From Aureimonas sp. Leaf427 (GTDB lineage Bacteria > Pseudomonadota > Alphaproteobacteria > Rhizobiales > Rhizobiaceae): DNA of 64,000 nt. Position numbers and translations under genes: made by a program. The notes under the pieces were generated by a model. That model did no database searches. It saw only the letters and a program-made list of their open reading frames with translations, and was not told the origin of the DNA. The DNA is taken from positions 63,312 to 127,311 of the forward strand of contig NZ_LMQW01000053.1 in NCBI RefSeq assembly GCF_001425485.1. The letters run 5' to 3'. Every line of letters starts with the position of its first letter. Positions within the stretch are counted from its first letter, which is position 1. Shown here one piece after another: positions 43,511 through 52,028 of this stretch.

Positions 43511-44166
43511 TGAACCTCGTCGACATCCGCGAGCGCGCCGAACGTCGGCAGCAGGCCGCGCACCAGAACCAGAGCTTCCATCGCGAGCAGCTGTCCAAGG
43601 CAGAGGCGGAGGAGGGGGATCTCGGTATCATCATCGACGGGATCGACGACCTGATCGAGGCGCAGGCTACGTTCGCGAAGATCATGCACGGCGCGTCGCC
43701 CGAGCTTCTCGCCGCTATCGGCGCGACCGAGACGACCACTGGCACCATACCGGCCATCCCGGCTGAGGAGCCGGTCGCTGAAGAGGTCGGCGTCGGAACG
43801 CCGCCCGCCGCGGTCGAGCCGCCTGTCGCTCCGAAGCGCGCGGTTGCCCGCAAGGCGAAGGAAGCCCCTGCCGATCCCATAGTCCAAGCCGCCGCCAAAC
43901 CGCCAGCACCCGCCGACGCGCCGCGTCCGACAGACGCCGCCCTCGACGCCAAGGTGCTCGACATCATGCAGCGCGCGGCGGCCAGCGGCGATGGGCAGGC
44001 GATGTTCGACATGGCGACGTTGGCCGGCAAGATGGAAGTCACCTCCCTCGCGCTCGACAAGTCCTTCACCCGCCTGGCCGAGGCCGGCCGCATCGTGCGC
44101 CAGAGGTGCGAGCTTAAGGGCCATGCCGCGTTCGAGGTGATCGCCGAGACGGAGGCGGCGGAGTGA
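43507..44166 (+). CDS. hypothetical phage protein with Ala/Pro linker
   Basis: 219 residues. N-terminal coiled coil (IRERAERRQQAAHQNQSFHR), an Ala/Pro/Val-rich linker (about 85-140) and a C-terminal domain that looks like a winged helix (LDKSFTRLAEAGRIVRQRCE). Function unknown; perhaps a DNA-bound accessory for the replication genes that follow. Confidence 0.65.
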   Translation: MMNLVDIRERAERRQQAAHQNQSFHREQLSKAEAEEGDLGIIIDGIDDLIEAQATFAKIMHGASPELLAAIGATETTTGTIPAIPAEEPVAEEVGVGTPPAAVEPPVAPKRAVARKAKEAPADPIVQAAAKPPAPADAPRPTDAALDAKVLDIMQRAAASGDGQAMFDMATLAGKMEVTSLALDKSFTRLAEAGRIVRQRCELKGHAAFEVIAETEAAE

Positions 44167-45281
44167 CAATCTCCACATTCCTCGACGGCCGGGTACGGCT
44201 TCATCTGGGCGATGTGCGGGAGCGGCTCGCCCTCATGCCCGAAGGTTCGATCGACTGTGTCGTGACCTCGCCGCCTTACTTCGGCCTTCGCGATTACGGG
44301 ATGCTTGGTCAGATCGGAATGGAAGCTACGCCTGCTGAGTTCGTCGCGGCACTGGTCCAGGTGTTCCGGCAGGTGCGTCGCGTCCTGAAAGCCGATGGAT
44401 CACTCTGGCTGAACATCGGCGACAGCTATGCGGGATCGTGGGGCGCGCAGTCTCGAGGAGATGACACGCCCGGCACCTTGGAAGGTGGGTCGATGATCTC
44501 GGCGCGCCAGATTGCCGCTCACCCAAGAGGGCAGTCCGGGACAGGATCGCTCAAGCGCACGCCCGGATTGAAGCCGAAAGACCTCATGATGATTCCGGCG
44601 CGCGTCGCGATCGCCCTTCAGGATGACGGCTGGTATCTGCGGCAAGACATCATCTGGCACAAGCCGAACCCGATGCCGGAGAGCGTACGCGATCGCTGCA
44701 CCAAGGCGCATGAGTATGTCTTCCTCCTCACCAAGTCGCCTCGTTATTTCTACGATGCTGACGCAATCGCAGAGGGCCTCGCGCCAGCTTCGGTCGGTCG
44801 TCTCGCGCAGGTAGGTCTCGCATCTCAGGCAGGTTCTTCTCGCGTCCCTGGTAAGGCGAATGGGGCCATGAAGGCAGTCGCGGGCGGAAGAAAGCGTGGC
44901 GTTCCTCCTCGCCATGCTTCCTACGAAAGCAGCGATCAGTCGGGCCTTGATGACGTTGGCCGCGGCTATCGCAATAAGCGATCCGTCTGGTCGATCTCAA
45001 CGCAGCCGTTCTCTGATGCGCATTTCGCCACCATGGCGCCGGAGCTTGCGGAGACGTGCATCCTCGCCGGCTGCCCGAAGGGCGGCACCGTTCTCGACCC
45101 GTTTGGCGGCGCAGGCACTACCGCTCTGGTCGCGCTACGCCATGGCCGTAAGGCCGAGCTGATCGAGTTGAACCCCGACTACGCGGCAATGGCGCGGCGC
45201 CGGATCGAGACGGAATGGCGGGTATCGATTCCATCTGTAGGCTCCGACTTCGGGCCCCTTTTTTCGGAGTCCGCAGCATGA
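44163..45281 (+). CDS. site-specific DNA methyltransferase (N4-cytosine or N6-adenine, beta class)
   Basis: 372 residues starting with GTG. The catalytic motif TSPPYFGLRDYG is at 35-46 and the SAM-binding motif DPFGGAGTT at 312-320, the reversed order of beta-class enzymes. SPPY more often marks N4-cytosine enzymes, DPPY adenine ones. A long insert (about 95-290) probably holds target recognition. No cognate restriction enzyme is seen, so it is a solitary phage methyltransferase. Confidence 0.88.
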   Translation: MTISTFLDGRVRLHLGDVRERLALMPEGSIDCVVTSPPYFGLRDYGMLGQIGMEATPAEFVAALVQVFRQVRRVLKADGSLWLNIGDSYAGSWGAQSRGDDTPGTLEGGSMISARQIAAHPRGQSGTGSLKRTPGLKPKDLMMIPARVAIALQDDGWYLRQDIIWHKPNPMPESVRDRCTKAHEYVFLLTKSPRYFYDADAIAEGLAPASVGRLAQVGLASQAGSSRVPGKANGAMKAVAGGRKRGVPPRHASYESSDQSGLDDVGRGYRNKRSVWSISTQPFSDAHFATMAPELAETCILAGCPKGGTVLDPFGGAGTTALVALRHGRKAELIELNPDYAAMARRRIETEWRVSIPSVGSDFGPLFSESAA

Positions 45282-46774
45282 ACGCGCTCACCCCCATCGA
45301 CTTCGACGGCGCGGTCAACATCGAGGCCGAGCAGGCGCTTCTCGGCGCGATCCTCGTGAACAACGAAGCTCTGGCGCCTGTGCTGGAGGTCGGCTTCGAG
45401 GCCCGGTTCTTCGAGGAGGCGATCCACCGCGACATCTTCACCGCGGCGAGCTCGCTCATCACGTCGGGCCGGAAGGCCGATCCGGTGACGCTCCGCCCGT
45501 TCCTGCCGGTCGATGCGGAGATCGGCGACACGAACCTCGGCGGCTACCTCATGCGTCTTTGTGCCGAGGCCGTCACCGTCCTGCATGCTCGCGACTATGC
45601 CCTGGCGGTGCTCGACGCCTATGCCGCGCGGGTCGCTGCCCAGACGCTCGACCGCTACATCGAAGAGTTCGTCCGGCGCGATCCGGCGAAGGGCATCACC
45701 GATATCATCTCCAGGCTCGAGGACGATCTCGGCGGCATCCGCGCGCTCTCGCCCGCGATGAAGGCCCGCGAATCCATGAGCGGCGTGATGGACGCATTCC
45801 TGCGCCGGCTGAACGAAGGCCGGACGAAGGGGGGGCGGGTCATCCCGTTCCCGCTCGGCGAGATCGCGGACGTTCTCCAGGAGGACGGGTTTCAGGTCGG
45901 CAACCTCTACGGCCTCCTGGGCTCGTCAGGGGAAGGCAAGACGTCGCTGATGCTCCAGTGCGTCCGCGCCGCGGCCGACGCTGGCAACCCGGTCCTGCTC
46001 CTCTCCTACGACCAGACTTTCGAGCAGGTCGCTCGGCAGATGATTTCGCAACAGACCGGCATCTCGGTCTCGCAGATGCTCCGGCACAATCCCGGCAAGT
46101 CCGAGACGCTGAACCGGAAGGAGATCGACCTCATCACCGAGGCCGGCGTCGACCTGCAGGAACTCCCGATCCAGGTCCGCAAGCTCCACAATCAGAAGAT
46201 CGGCGGCATCCTCTCCATCGCCCGCAACTGGACGAAAACGATCCGCAAGGGCCGGCAGCCGAATGGTGAGCCCTGGGGCTCGCCGCTCATCATCCTCGAC
46301 CACAACCGCAAGGTCACGCCCGAGGATCCGAAGGCGCACGAGGGCCGCATCGCCGGCGCAGTGAACGGTGCCGGGAAGGCGATGGCCGAGGAGTTGGGCG
46401 CCGCGGTGCTCTTCCTCAACCAGCGCAACGGCAAGGGCGCGGATCGGTACGTGCCCCGGCCGATCGCAGCGGACCTCTTCGGCGGAGAGCAGGCGCGCGA
46501 GGACTATGACGCGATCCTCTACATCTACAGGCCCGAGCGCTGGCGCGACGAGCAACTGAGCGTCGCCAAGGACCAGAAGCAGGCCGACGAGATCCGCCGG
46601 CGCTTCATGCTCCGATCCTCATGGGAGGACACGCCTCGCGATCCCGAGGGCATGGCCGAGATCGGCGCCATCAAAGTCCGATACGGCGCCGGCGGCGTCC
46701 GGTCCGAGCTGAAGTTCGAAGGCCGATACACCCGCTACGCCAGCACACGCCAGACCGAGCCGGAGCTGTTCTGA
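45278..46774 (+). CDS. dnaB: replicative DNA helicase, DnaB-like
   Basis: 498 residues. The N-terminal DnaB domain begins IEAEQALLGAILVNNEALAP; the RecA-like motor has Walker A GSSGEGKTS at 215-223 and GSPLIILDHNRKV as Walker B. The C-terminal arginine-finger region is near LFGGEQAREDYDAILYIYRP. It would unwind phage DNA at the replication fork. Starts in the methyltransferase stop (ATGA). Confidence 0.9.
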   Translation: MNALTPIDFDGAVNIEAEQALLGAILVNNEALAPVLEVGFEARFFEEAIHRDIFTAASSLITSGRKADPVTLRPFLPVDAEIGDTNLGGYLMRLCAEAVTVLHARDYALAVLDAYAARVAAQTLDRYIEEFVRRDPAKGITDIISRLEDDLGGIRALSPAMKARESMSGVMDAFLRRLNEGRTKGGRVIPFPLGEIADVLQEDGFQVGNLYGLLGSSGEGKTSLMLQCVRAAADAGNPVLLLSYDQTFEQVARQMISQQTGISVSQMLRHNPGKSETLNRKEIDLITEAGVDLQELPIQVRKLHNQKIGGILSIARNWTKTIRKGRQPNGEPWGSPLIILDHNRKVTPEDPKAHEGRIAGAVNGAGKAMAEELGAAVLFLNQRNGKGADRYVPRPIAADLFGGEQAREDYDAILYIYRPERWRDEQLSVAKDQKQADEIRRRFMLRSSWEDTPRDPEGMAEIGAIKVRYGAGGVRSELKFEGRYTRYASTRQTEPELF

Positions 46775-47136
46775 TGACCGACACATCCCGTCCCGAGGTC
46801 AGATCCTTCCCGTGGGCCCGAGGCTATCAGGGCCAGTTCAAGATGCCCGGCGGCGGCTGGAAGTTCGTGCGCATCCCCGGCACGAAGGAGGCGCAGGTCT
46901 TCCCGACATCCGAGGCGGCGAAGGATGCCGCGACCAAGTTGGTGTTTCAATTCATGTGCCCGCCGATTGTCTCGGAGCGGGTGGAGGAAGTCGATCTGTT
47001 TGCGAAGGGCGTAACGGCAGCGGTCCTGGAGTTCAAAGCGGGCCAGCAGCGCCAGCGCGTCGAGGACCGGAAGGTGTTCGCCCGGGCCGGCCAGAAGCCC
47101 GTCATCGTCCAGACAAAGCGGAGCCGCCTCGCATGA
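46774..47136 (+). CDS. hypothetical phage protein
   Basis: 120 residues. Beta-rich start (GYQGQFKMPGGGWKFVRIPG) and a helical middle. TGATG overlap with the helicase gene. No family recognised. Confidence 0.62.
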   Translation: MTDTSRPEVRSFPWARGYQGQFKMPGGGWKFVRIPGTKEAQVFPTSEAAKDAATKLVFQFMCPPIVSERVEEVDLFAKGVTAAVLEFKAGQQRQRVEDRKVFARAGQKPVIVQTKRSRLA

Positions 47137-47444
47137 GCCGCGAAGTCCTGCCCCACCGCCGCCCGTCCGAGAACGAAGAGATCGTGTTCGCCGGCATGCC
47201 GATCTCCGTCACCTTCGGCTACACCGATGATGCCCGGATCACCGAGGTCTTCATGTCCACCCGCAAGGTCGGGACCATGATGGACATCGCCGTCCGCGAT
47301 CTGGCCGTCACCATCTCGCTCGCGCTTCAGTATGGCGTCACACCGACGGTGCTGGAGCGCTCGCTCACCGCTGACGAGAGCGGCAAGCCGGAAGGCCTCG
47401 CTGGCAAGATTGTCGCCATGATCCGGGAGCGTGCCGTCGCATGA
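47133..47444 (+). CDS. TSCPD domain-like protein
   Basis: 103 residues. ITEVFMSTRKVGTMMDIAVR and LAVTISLALQYGVTPTVLER match the TSCPD domain found at the C-terminus of some ribonucleotide reductases and as stand-alone phage proteins. Stand-alone function is unknown. 4-bp overlaps on both sides. Confidence 0.68.
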   Translation: MSREVLPHRRPSENEEIVFAGMPISVTFGYTDDARITEVFMSTRKVGTMMDIAVRDLAVTISLALQYGVTPTVLERSLTADESGKPEGLAGKIVAMIRERAVA

Positions 47445-47875
47445 CCAACGCCAAGAGCCATCTAGACCAGTTCCTAGACGGCATTGGCGTTCGCCTGGTG
47501 CCGGTGGCACGCCGGCGCCGCGGTGCCCAGAGCCACGCCCGGGCCACCATGCGCGAGATCCTGAACGATCACGGCGGCGATCACCTCGCGCTCGTGCTCC
47601 GCTTCATCCGCGACAGCGAGGGGAACAAGGGCGCGCTTTGGTCCGAGACCATCGGCGCCGTGTCGGACATCCTCCTGCAGCGTCCAGACTGGGCGGAGAG
47701 GCCGTCCGACGTCTTCGCCGCACTCGACACCATCGATCTGAACGACGCGCGCCGTGAGGCCGTCCTGCGCCGCCCTTGGCCGGTCCGACAAACCCTCCGC
47801 GCCTACCTCTACCGTGACCTGCAGCGCGCGCTCGACGCCCGCATTGATCAAGACCTTCTCGGAGCTGCCGCATGA
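47441..47875 (+). CDS. hypothetical phage protein
   Basis: 144 residues, all-helical, with MREILNDHGGDHLALVLRFI and SETIGAVSDILLQRP. This pattern recurs in alphaproteobacterial prophages near replication genes but has no assigned role. Overlaps the next gene by 4 bp. Confidence 0.65.
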   Translation: MTNAKSHLDQFLDGIGVRLVPVARRRRGAQSHARATMREILNDHGGDHLALVLRFIRDSEGNKGALWSETIGAVSDILLQRPDWAERPSDVFAALDTIDLNDARREAVLRRPWPVRQTLRAYLYRDLQRALDARIDQDLLGAAA

Positions 47876-48864
47876 AAATGATCACCCAATCTGAGCTCAT
47901 GCAGCTCTTTTCATACGATCCTTCCACCGGAGACTTCACGCGGCTTTCCCGTATTCGACGGCATCAAGCCGGCGAGACTGCCGGTTGGACCGATGATCGA
48001 GGCTATCGGCGCATCAAGATTGATGGGCGAAACCACTTCGCGCACCGTTTGGCATGGCTTTACGTCCATGGGACGCTCCCAACTCAAATCGATCACATCA
48101 ACCAGGACACTGGCGATAATCGGATTGCCAATCTGCGTGACGCGACCCATGCTCTTAACCAGAGGAACAAGCGCAATTCGTCGTTGTATCGACCGCCATC
48201 AACCATGCGGCCATGGAGCTTCGAGGAAGAGGCAATCCTCGCGCCGCTGATCATTTTGGCAAAGGCCCGCTTTGTTGAGGCTGCAGACACGTTCGCTCAT
48301 CTCGGACCCGAGTACACCGGTCCATCTCTGATGCGATCAGTCTGGCCCACGTATGCCTCAACAACTCTGGGCGGGCATGACGTTGGCTACGGCGGGAATG
48401 GTCAGAGGGTGATCTACCGGCCAAATTCAGCAGCAGTCTCCAGAGCGGAGGAGGTTGTCAGCCAATGGGTTCCGACGATCCGTCAGCAAGACGACAGAGT
48501 GCTAGCTGGAGCCTGGGCTCAGTGTCTTGCCGCACCTCGGATTGCGGGGTCTTGGCGTTCATATTGTCGGGAGAAGAGACTAAATCGAACCACCGCAGAC
48601 AGACACGTTTTCAGTGCATTCCATAGTGTTGCTGTAGGCTTATCGAAAAACTCTCAAATGTTGCACGAGCCTGATTGGGTTCGGCTAGTGCCAAGGTTCC
48701 CAATCTCGGGTACTGACATTGATATGGTCGCAGAACGTGTGACAGAGCGCGCCAACCACTGGCGAGCCGACGACGCAAAGCCGACCAGCCAGCCCGACAT
48801 GCGCGATACCTCGTGGGCCGAAGGGCAGAACGAGATGCGGCGTCGTCGGGTGGCGAACGGATAG
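47872..48864 (+). CDS. HNH endonuclease fused to a DUF6362-like phage domain
   Basis: 330 residues. Residues 1-105 are an HNH homing-type endonuclease: YRRIKIDGRNHFAHRLAWLY and THALNQRNKRNSS, with QIDHINQDTGDNRIANLRDA as the HNH core. Residues from about 112 (MRPWSFEEEAILAPLI) on have the WP...WRSYCREKRLNRTTADRH pattern of DUF6362-like phage proteins. An in-frame Met at 48205 marks the join. Base composition is lower in GC than the neighbours. The fusion probably arose by insertion of a mobile HNH gene. Confidence 0.7.
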   Translation: MKMITQSELMQLFSYDPSTGDFTRLSRIRRHQAGETAGWTDDRGYRRIKIDGRNHFAHRLAWLYVHGTLPTQIDHINQDTGDNRIANLRDATHALNQRNKRNSSLYRPPSTMRPWSFEEEAILAPLIILAKARFVEAADTFAHLGPEYTGPSLMRSVWPTYASTTLGGHDVGYGGNGQRVIYRPNSAAVSRAEEVVSQWVPTIRQQDDRVLAGAWAQCLAAPRIAGSWRSYCREKRLNRTTADRHVFSAFHSVAVGLSKNSQMLHEPDWVRLVPRFPISGTDIDMVAERVTERANHWRADDAKPTSQPDMRDTSWAEGQNEMRRRRVANG

Positions 48865-49259
48865 CAGATCGGCCTCCGCATAGGGCCGTTGGCGATGAGC
48901 GTAATCCGGACAAAGCGGAACAAGGTCGGACGCGGGGGCAGCGCCCGCCGCCTCCACCAAGACCACACCGGCCAGTGCGGGACACCCGTTTAAGGCCCAA
49001 GCCTCTGATCAAGGTCACTCCCTAAGATAGGTGGGAGAGCTGCGAATCCGGTGTGGTCTTGATGGGGGCGAAACAGGATCGACGGCCTAGGGAAGTGGCG
49101 AACGCGCTCGGGAATGGCTCCACCCTCATCGGGCCGAACGGAAAGCTGTCAACGACAACTCTCCCCACTCGGGTCTCGCCCTCGCGGCGTGATGTCTGAC
49201 GGGCCGCCGGCGCCTTGGAACAGAAGCCCGGCACCGATCGCAGCAGCAGGAATGCGCAG
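48865..49259. other. gene-free stretch with a 104-bp inverted-repeat structure
   Basis: No convincing coding frame in these 395 bp. A 14-bp perfect inverted repeat, 48958-48971 (CAAGACCACACCGG) and 49048-49061, extends to 18 bp with one mismatch and encloses 76 bp. It lies upstream of the terminase genes, where many phages keep the cos or pac packaging site, so a packaging site or a structured RNA is plausible. Confidence 0.5.
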
Positions 49260-49430
49260 ATGGAAGATCGCGCCTACTTCACGACAGAGGGCGAGCGGCT
49301 GGAGGTCGTTGCGTTCGCTGACGAGGACATGATGGAATGCCCGGAAGAGGGCGCCTTCTACGCCATCGCCAACATGCCAGACGGAGCGCTTGAAGCCGTC
49401 GAAATCATTGAGCGGCCTCGCGCCCACTAA
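49260..49430 (+). CDS. small hypothetical phage protein
   Basis: 56 residues, acidic, beginning MEDRAYFTTEGERLEVVAFA with AGGA upstream of ATG 49260. No family recognised. Confidence 0.6.
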   Translation: MEDRAYFTTEGERLEVVAFADEDMMECPEEGAFYAIANMPDGALEAVEIIERPRAH

Positions 49431-49507
49431 CCGCCGCCCCATTCCATTACTCGCCCGCCGGAGAAATCCGAGCGGGCTTTTCTATGCCCGGCGCGGAGGG
49501 ATACCCC

Positions 49508-49735
49508 ATGGCATCCAAGCGGCGGCTCCGGCGGAAGTCCTGCACCTCCAAGGTCCGGCACGAGACAGAAGGCAGCGCCTGGGGCGTGGTTCGCAACCTG
49601 ATCCGCAAAGGCAAGGGTGACGGCCTGCGCGCCTATCGGTGCGGGAACTGCAGCGGCTGGCATGTCGGCCACCCAATCGGCAGCGGCAACAGCGGGCTTC
49701 TGATCGCCTGCCGCTCTGCTCGCCCTCATCACTGA
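49508..49735 (+). CDS. small zinc-binding phage protein
   Basis: 75 residues. Basic start (SKRRLRRKSCTSKVRHETEG) and YRCGNCSGWHVGH, the CxxC...H pattern seen in small phage proteins near terminase. Probably one zinc site. Function unknown. Confidence 0.68.
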   Translation: MASKRRLRRKSCTSKVRHETEGSAWGVVRNLIRKGKGDGLRAYRCGNCSGWHVGHPIGSGNSGLLIACRSARPHH

Positions 49736-49745
49736 TCGGAAAACC

Positions 49746-49973
49746 ATGCGCCTCTCTGGCAACCTGCTGCCCTTCATCGGCCGCGTCATCAGCCCCTGCG
49801 ATGCAAACGGCATCCCGGCCATGACGGACGAAGAGGCGGGTGAAGCTCACTTCGAGACGACCGCGCTATGCCTGGCATGGTTCGGCCGGGTGATCATGAT
49901 CGGCATTGGCGCCGTAGGGCCCCGGGCGGTCGATCCTGACAACCCGAGGGCCTATCTCGCCGGAAACCTCTGA
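49746..49973 (+). CDS. small hypothetical phage protein
   Basis: 75 residues with AHFETTALCLAWFGRVIMIG in the centre. Stop shares a base with the next start (TGATG). No family recognised. Confidence 0.6.
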   Translation: MRLSGNLLPFIGRVISPCDANGIPAMTDEEAGEAHFETTALCLAWFGRVIMIGIGAVGPRAVDPDNPRAYLAGNL

Positions 49974-50143
49974 TGCCGCCCTGCCGATCCTGTGAAGAGC
50001 GCCGGCGCATGCTCTCCGACGCCAAGGCCAAGGACGGCATCAAGGGTATGGTGCGAGCCATCCCAGCTGTCGGGCGGCATCTGATGGCGAACCCGCCGAA
50101 GCTGAAGGACGACGATGCCAGCGCTCAGCAACGCGAAGCATGA
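49973..50143 (+). CDS. small CxxC phage protein
   Basis: 56 residues beginning MPPCRSCEERRRMLSDAKAK with a single CxxC and a basic helix. It overlaps the terminase small-subunit gene by 29 bp. Supported by coupling on the left (TGATG) and codon pattern. Confidence 0.55.
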   Translation: MPPCRSCEERRRMLSDAKAKDGIKGMVRAIPAVGRHLMANPPKLKDDDASAQQREA

Positions 50144-50600
50144 GGCATTCGCTCGTGCGCTCGCAAAGGGCTCCAGCGCGGTCGACGCATATGCCAAGGC
50201 GGGATATGCCCCAAACAGGTCCCACGCCTCCCGGCTGGTCGCAAATGGTAACGTGCGGAAGCGGGTGTCCGAACTGCAGCGCGACGCCGCCGGACGAGCC
50301 AAGGTGACAATCCAGAGCATCGCCGACCAACTCGACGAGGACCGCGCCTTCGCTCGTCTCCAGGGGCAGGCCAAGGCAGCGATCGACGCGACCATGAACA
50401 AGGCAAAGCTCCTCGGCCTCTACAGCGAGCGTCGTGAGGTGTCCGGCCCTGGCGGGGGCCCCATCCAGACCGTGGACCTGACGAACCTCTCCGATGACCA
50501 GCTTACCGCCCTCGAAGATATCTTCGGCCCGCTTGCCGCCGGCGCCGATGATGATGAGGATGCTGCGAGCGGAGAGGGCGAGGCGGACCCAACAGGCTGA
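50115..50600 (+). CDS. terS: phage terminase small subunit
   Basis: 161 residues. The N-terminal helix-turn-helix LSNAKHEAFARALAKGSSAV with DAYAKAGYAPNRSHASRLV is the terminase small-subunit pattern; LGLYSERREVSG marks the oligomerisation end. It recognises the packaging site. Overlaps the large-subunit gene. Confidence 0.85.
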   Translation: MPALSNAKHEAFARALAKGSSAVDAYAKAGYAPNRSHASRLVANGNVRKRVSELQRDAAGRAKVTIQSIADQLDEDRAFARLQGQAKAAIDATMNKAKLLGLYSERREVSGPGGGPIQTVDLTNLSDDQLTALEDIFGPLAAGADDDEDAASGEGEADPTG

Positions 50601-52020
50601 GCGCGACCGCGTCGCAAAGGACGCCGAACGTATCCGGGCCAAGTGCCAGACGCTCTCCGGGTTCGTCCGCGAGGCCTGGCATGTGCTGGAGCCCACAGCG
50701 AAATACACCCACGGCTGGCACATCGACGCCATCTGCGCGCATCTGGAAGCGGTGACCGACGGCCGGATCAACCGGCTTCTGATCAACGTGCCGCCGGGCT
50801 CATCGAAATCCCTGCTCGTCTCTGTGATGTGGCAGGCGTGGGAATGGGGCCCGCGCGGGCTTTCCTCGCTCCGCTACCTTACCACCTCCTTCAACGATGG
50901 CCCGGTGAAGCGCGACACGCGCAAGTGCCGCGACCTGATGCTGTCGGACTGGTATCGGTCGCTTTGGCCCGAGGTCGAGCTGAACCGCACCGGCGAGACG
51001 TCGTTCTCGAACACGAAGACCGGCACGCGAGAAGGCGTCCCGTTCGGTTCCCTGACGTCGCAGCGTGGCGACCGGCTGGTGATCGACGATCCGCACTCGA
51101 CCGAGACCGCGGAATCGGCAGCCGATCGCCTCGCCACGACCCGCAAGTTCCGAGAGGGCGCGCAGAACCGCCTCAACGATCAAGAGCGCTCGGCCATCGT
51201 GGTCATCATGCAGCGCCTTCACGAAGAGGACGTGTCGGGCGTCATCGCCAAAGTCGGGATGGAATACGTCCACCTGATGCTGCCGATGGAGTTCGAGCCG
51301 GAGCGGGTCTGCACCACAGAGATCGGGTTCACGGACCCGCGCAAGCACGAGGGCGATCTCCTTGACCCCGTCAGGTTCGGGCCTGAGGCGGTCGCCAAGC
51401 TCAAGCGCGACATGGGCAGTTATGCCTATGCCGGCCAGTACCAACAGCGCCCGGCACCCCGCGCAGGCGGCATGTTCCAGCGCGGCGATTTCGAGATCGT
51501 TGATGCAGTCCCGGCCGGCGCAGTGCGCTGCAGGGCTTGGGATTTCGCCGCCAGCACGCCAAAGCCGGGCAAGCAGCCCGATTGGACCGTGGGGCTGCGC
51601 ATGGCCTACGTCGATGGGCTCTTCTTCGTGGAGGATGTCCGGCGGGATCGCTGGTCGCCGGCCGACGTCGAACGCAACCTGAAGAACATCGCCACCCAAG
51701 ACGGGCAGATGGTCCGCATACGGATGCCGCAGGATCCTGGCGCCGCCGGCAAGTCAGACGCTCATACGAAGGTCAAGATCCTCGCCGGCTACGACGTGAA
51801 GGTTGTCCCGCCGACAGGTGAGAAGGCTCTCCGCGCCAAGCCGGCATCAGCACAGACCGAGGCAGGGAACGTCAGGCTGCTTCGAGGGCCTTGGAACGAC
51901 GCCTTCCTCGATGAGGTCTGCTCGTTTCCGAATTCGCAGTTCGACGATCAGGTGGACGCCTTCGCCGACGCTCTAAACGAGCTCGCGCTCGGGTCCAGCT
52001 ACACCCTCGCCAACCTCTAG
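50548..52020 (+). CDS. terL: phage terminase large subunit
   Basis: 490 residues. The ATPase has NVPPGSSKSLLVSVMW (Walker A) and GDRLVIDDPHS (Walker B); the RNase H-like nuclease has RAWDFAAS and FDDQVDAFADALNELALG. It pumps and cuts DNA during packaging. The start is one of four closely spaced ATGs (50548-50560) inside the small-subunit gene; the exact one is unclear. Confidence 0.93.
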   Translation: MMMRMLRAERARRTQQAERDRVAKDAERIRAKCQTLSGFVREAWHVLEPTAKYTHGWHIDAICAHLEAVTDGRINRLLINVPPGSSKSLLVSVMWQAWEWGPRGLSSLRYLTTSFNDGPVKRDTRKCRDLMLSDWYRSLWPEVELNRTGETSFSNTKTGTREGVPFGSLTSQRGDRLVIDDPHSTETAESAADRLATTRKFREGAQNRLNDQERSAIVVIMQRLHEEDVSGVIAKVGMEYVHLMLPMEFEPERVCTTEIGFTDPRKHEGDLLDPVRFGPEAVAKLKRDMGSYAYAGQYQQRPAPRAGGMFQRGDFEIVDAVPAGAVRCRAWDFAASTPKPGKQPDWTVGLRMAYVDGLFFVEDVRRDRWSPADVERNLKNIATQDGQMVRIRMPQDPGAAGKSDAHTKVKILAGYDVKVVPPTGEKALRAKPASAQTEAGNVRLLRGPWNDAFLDEVCSFPNSQFDDQVDAFADALNELALGSSYTLANL

Positions 52021-52028
52021 GACCGTCG

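Noticed and set aside
48813-49025. 70-codon plus-strand frame after the HNH fusion
   Set aside because: Pro/Arg-rich, overlaps the fusion gene and runs into the inverted repeat; no coding signal.
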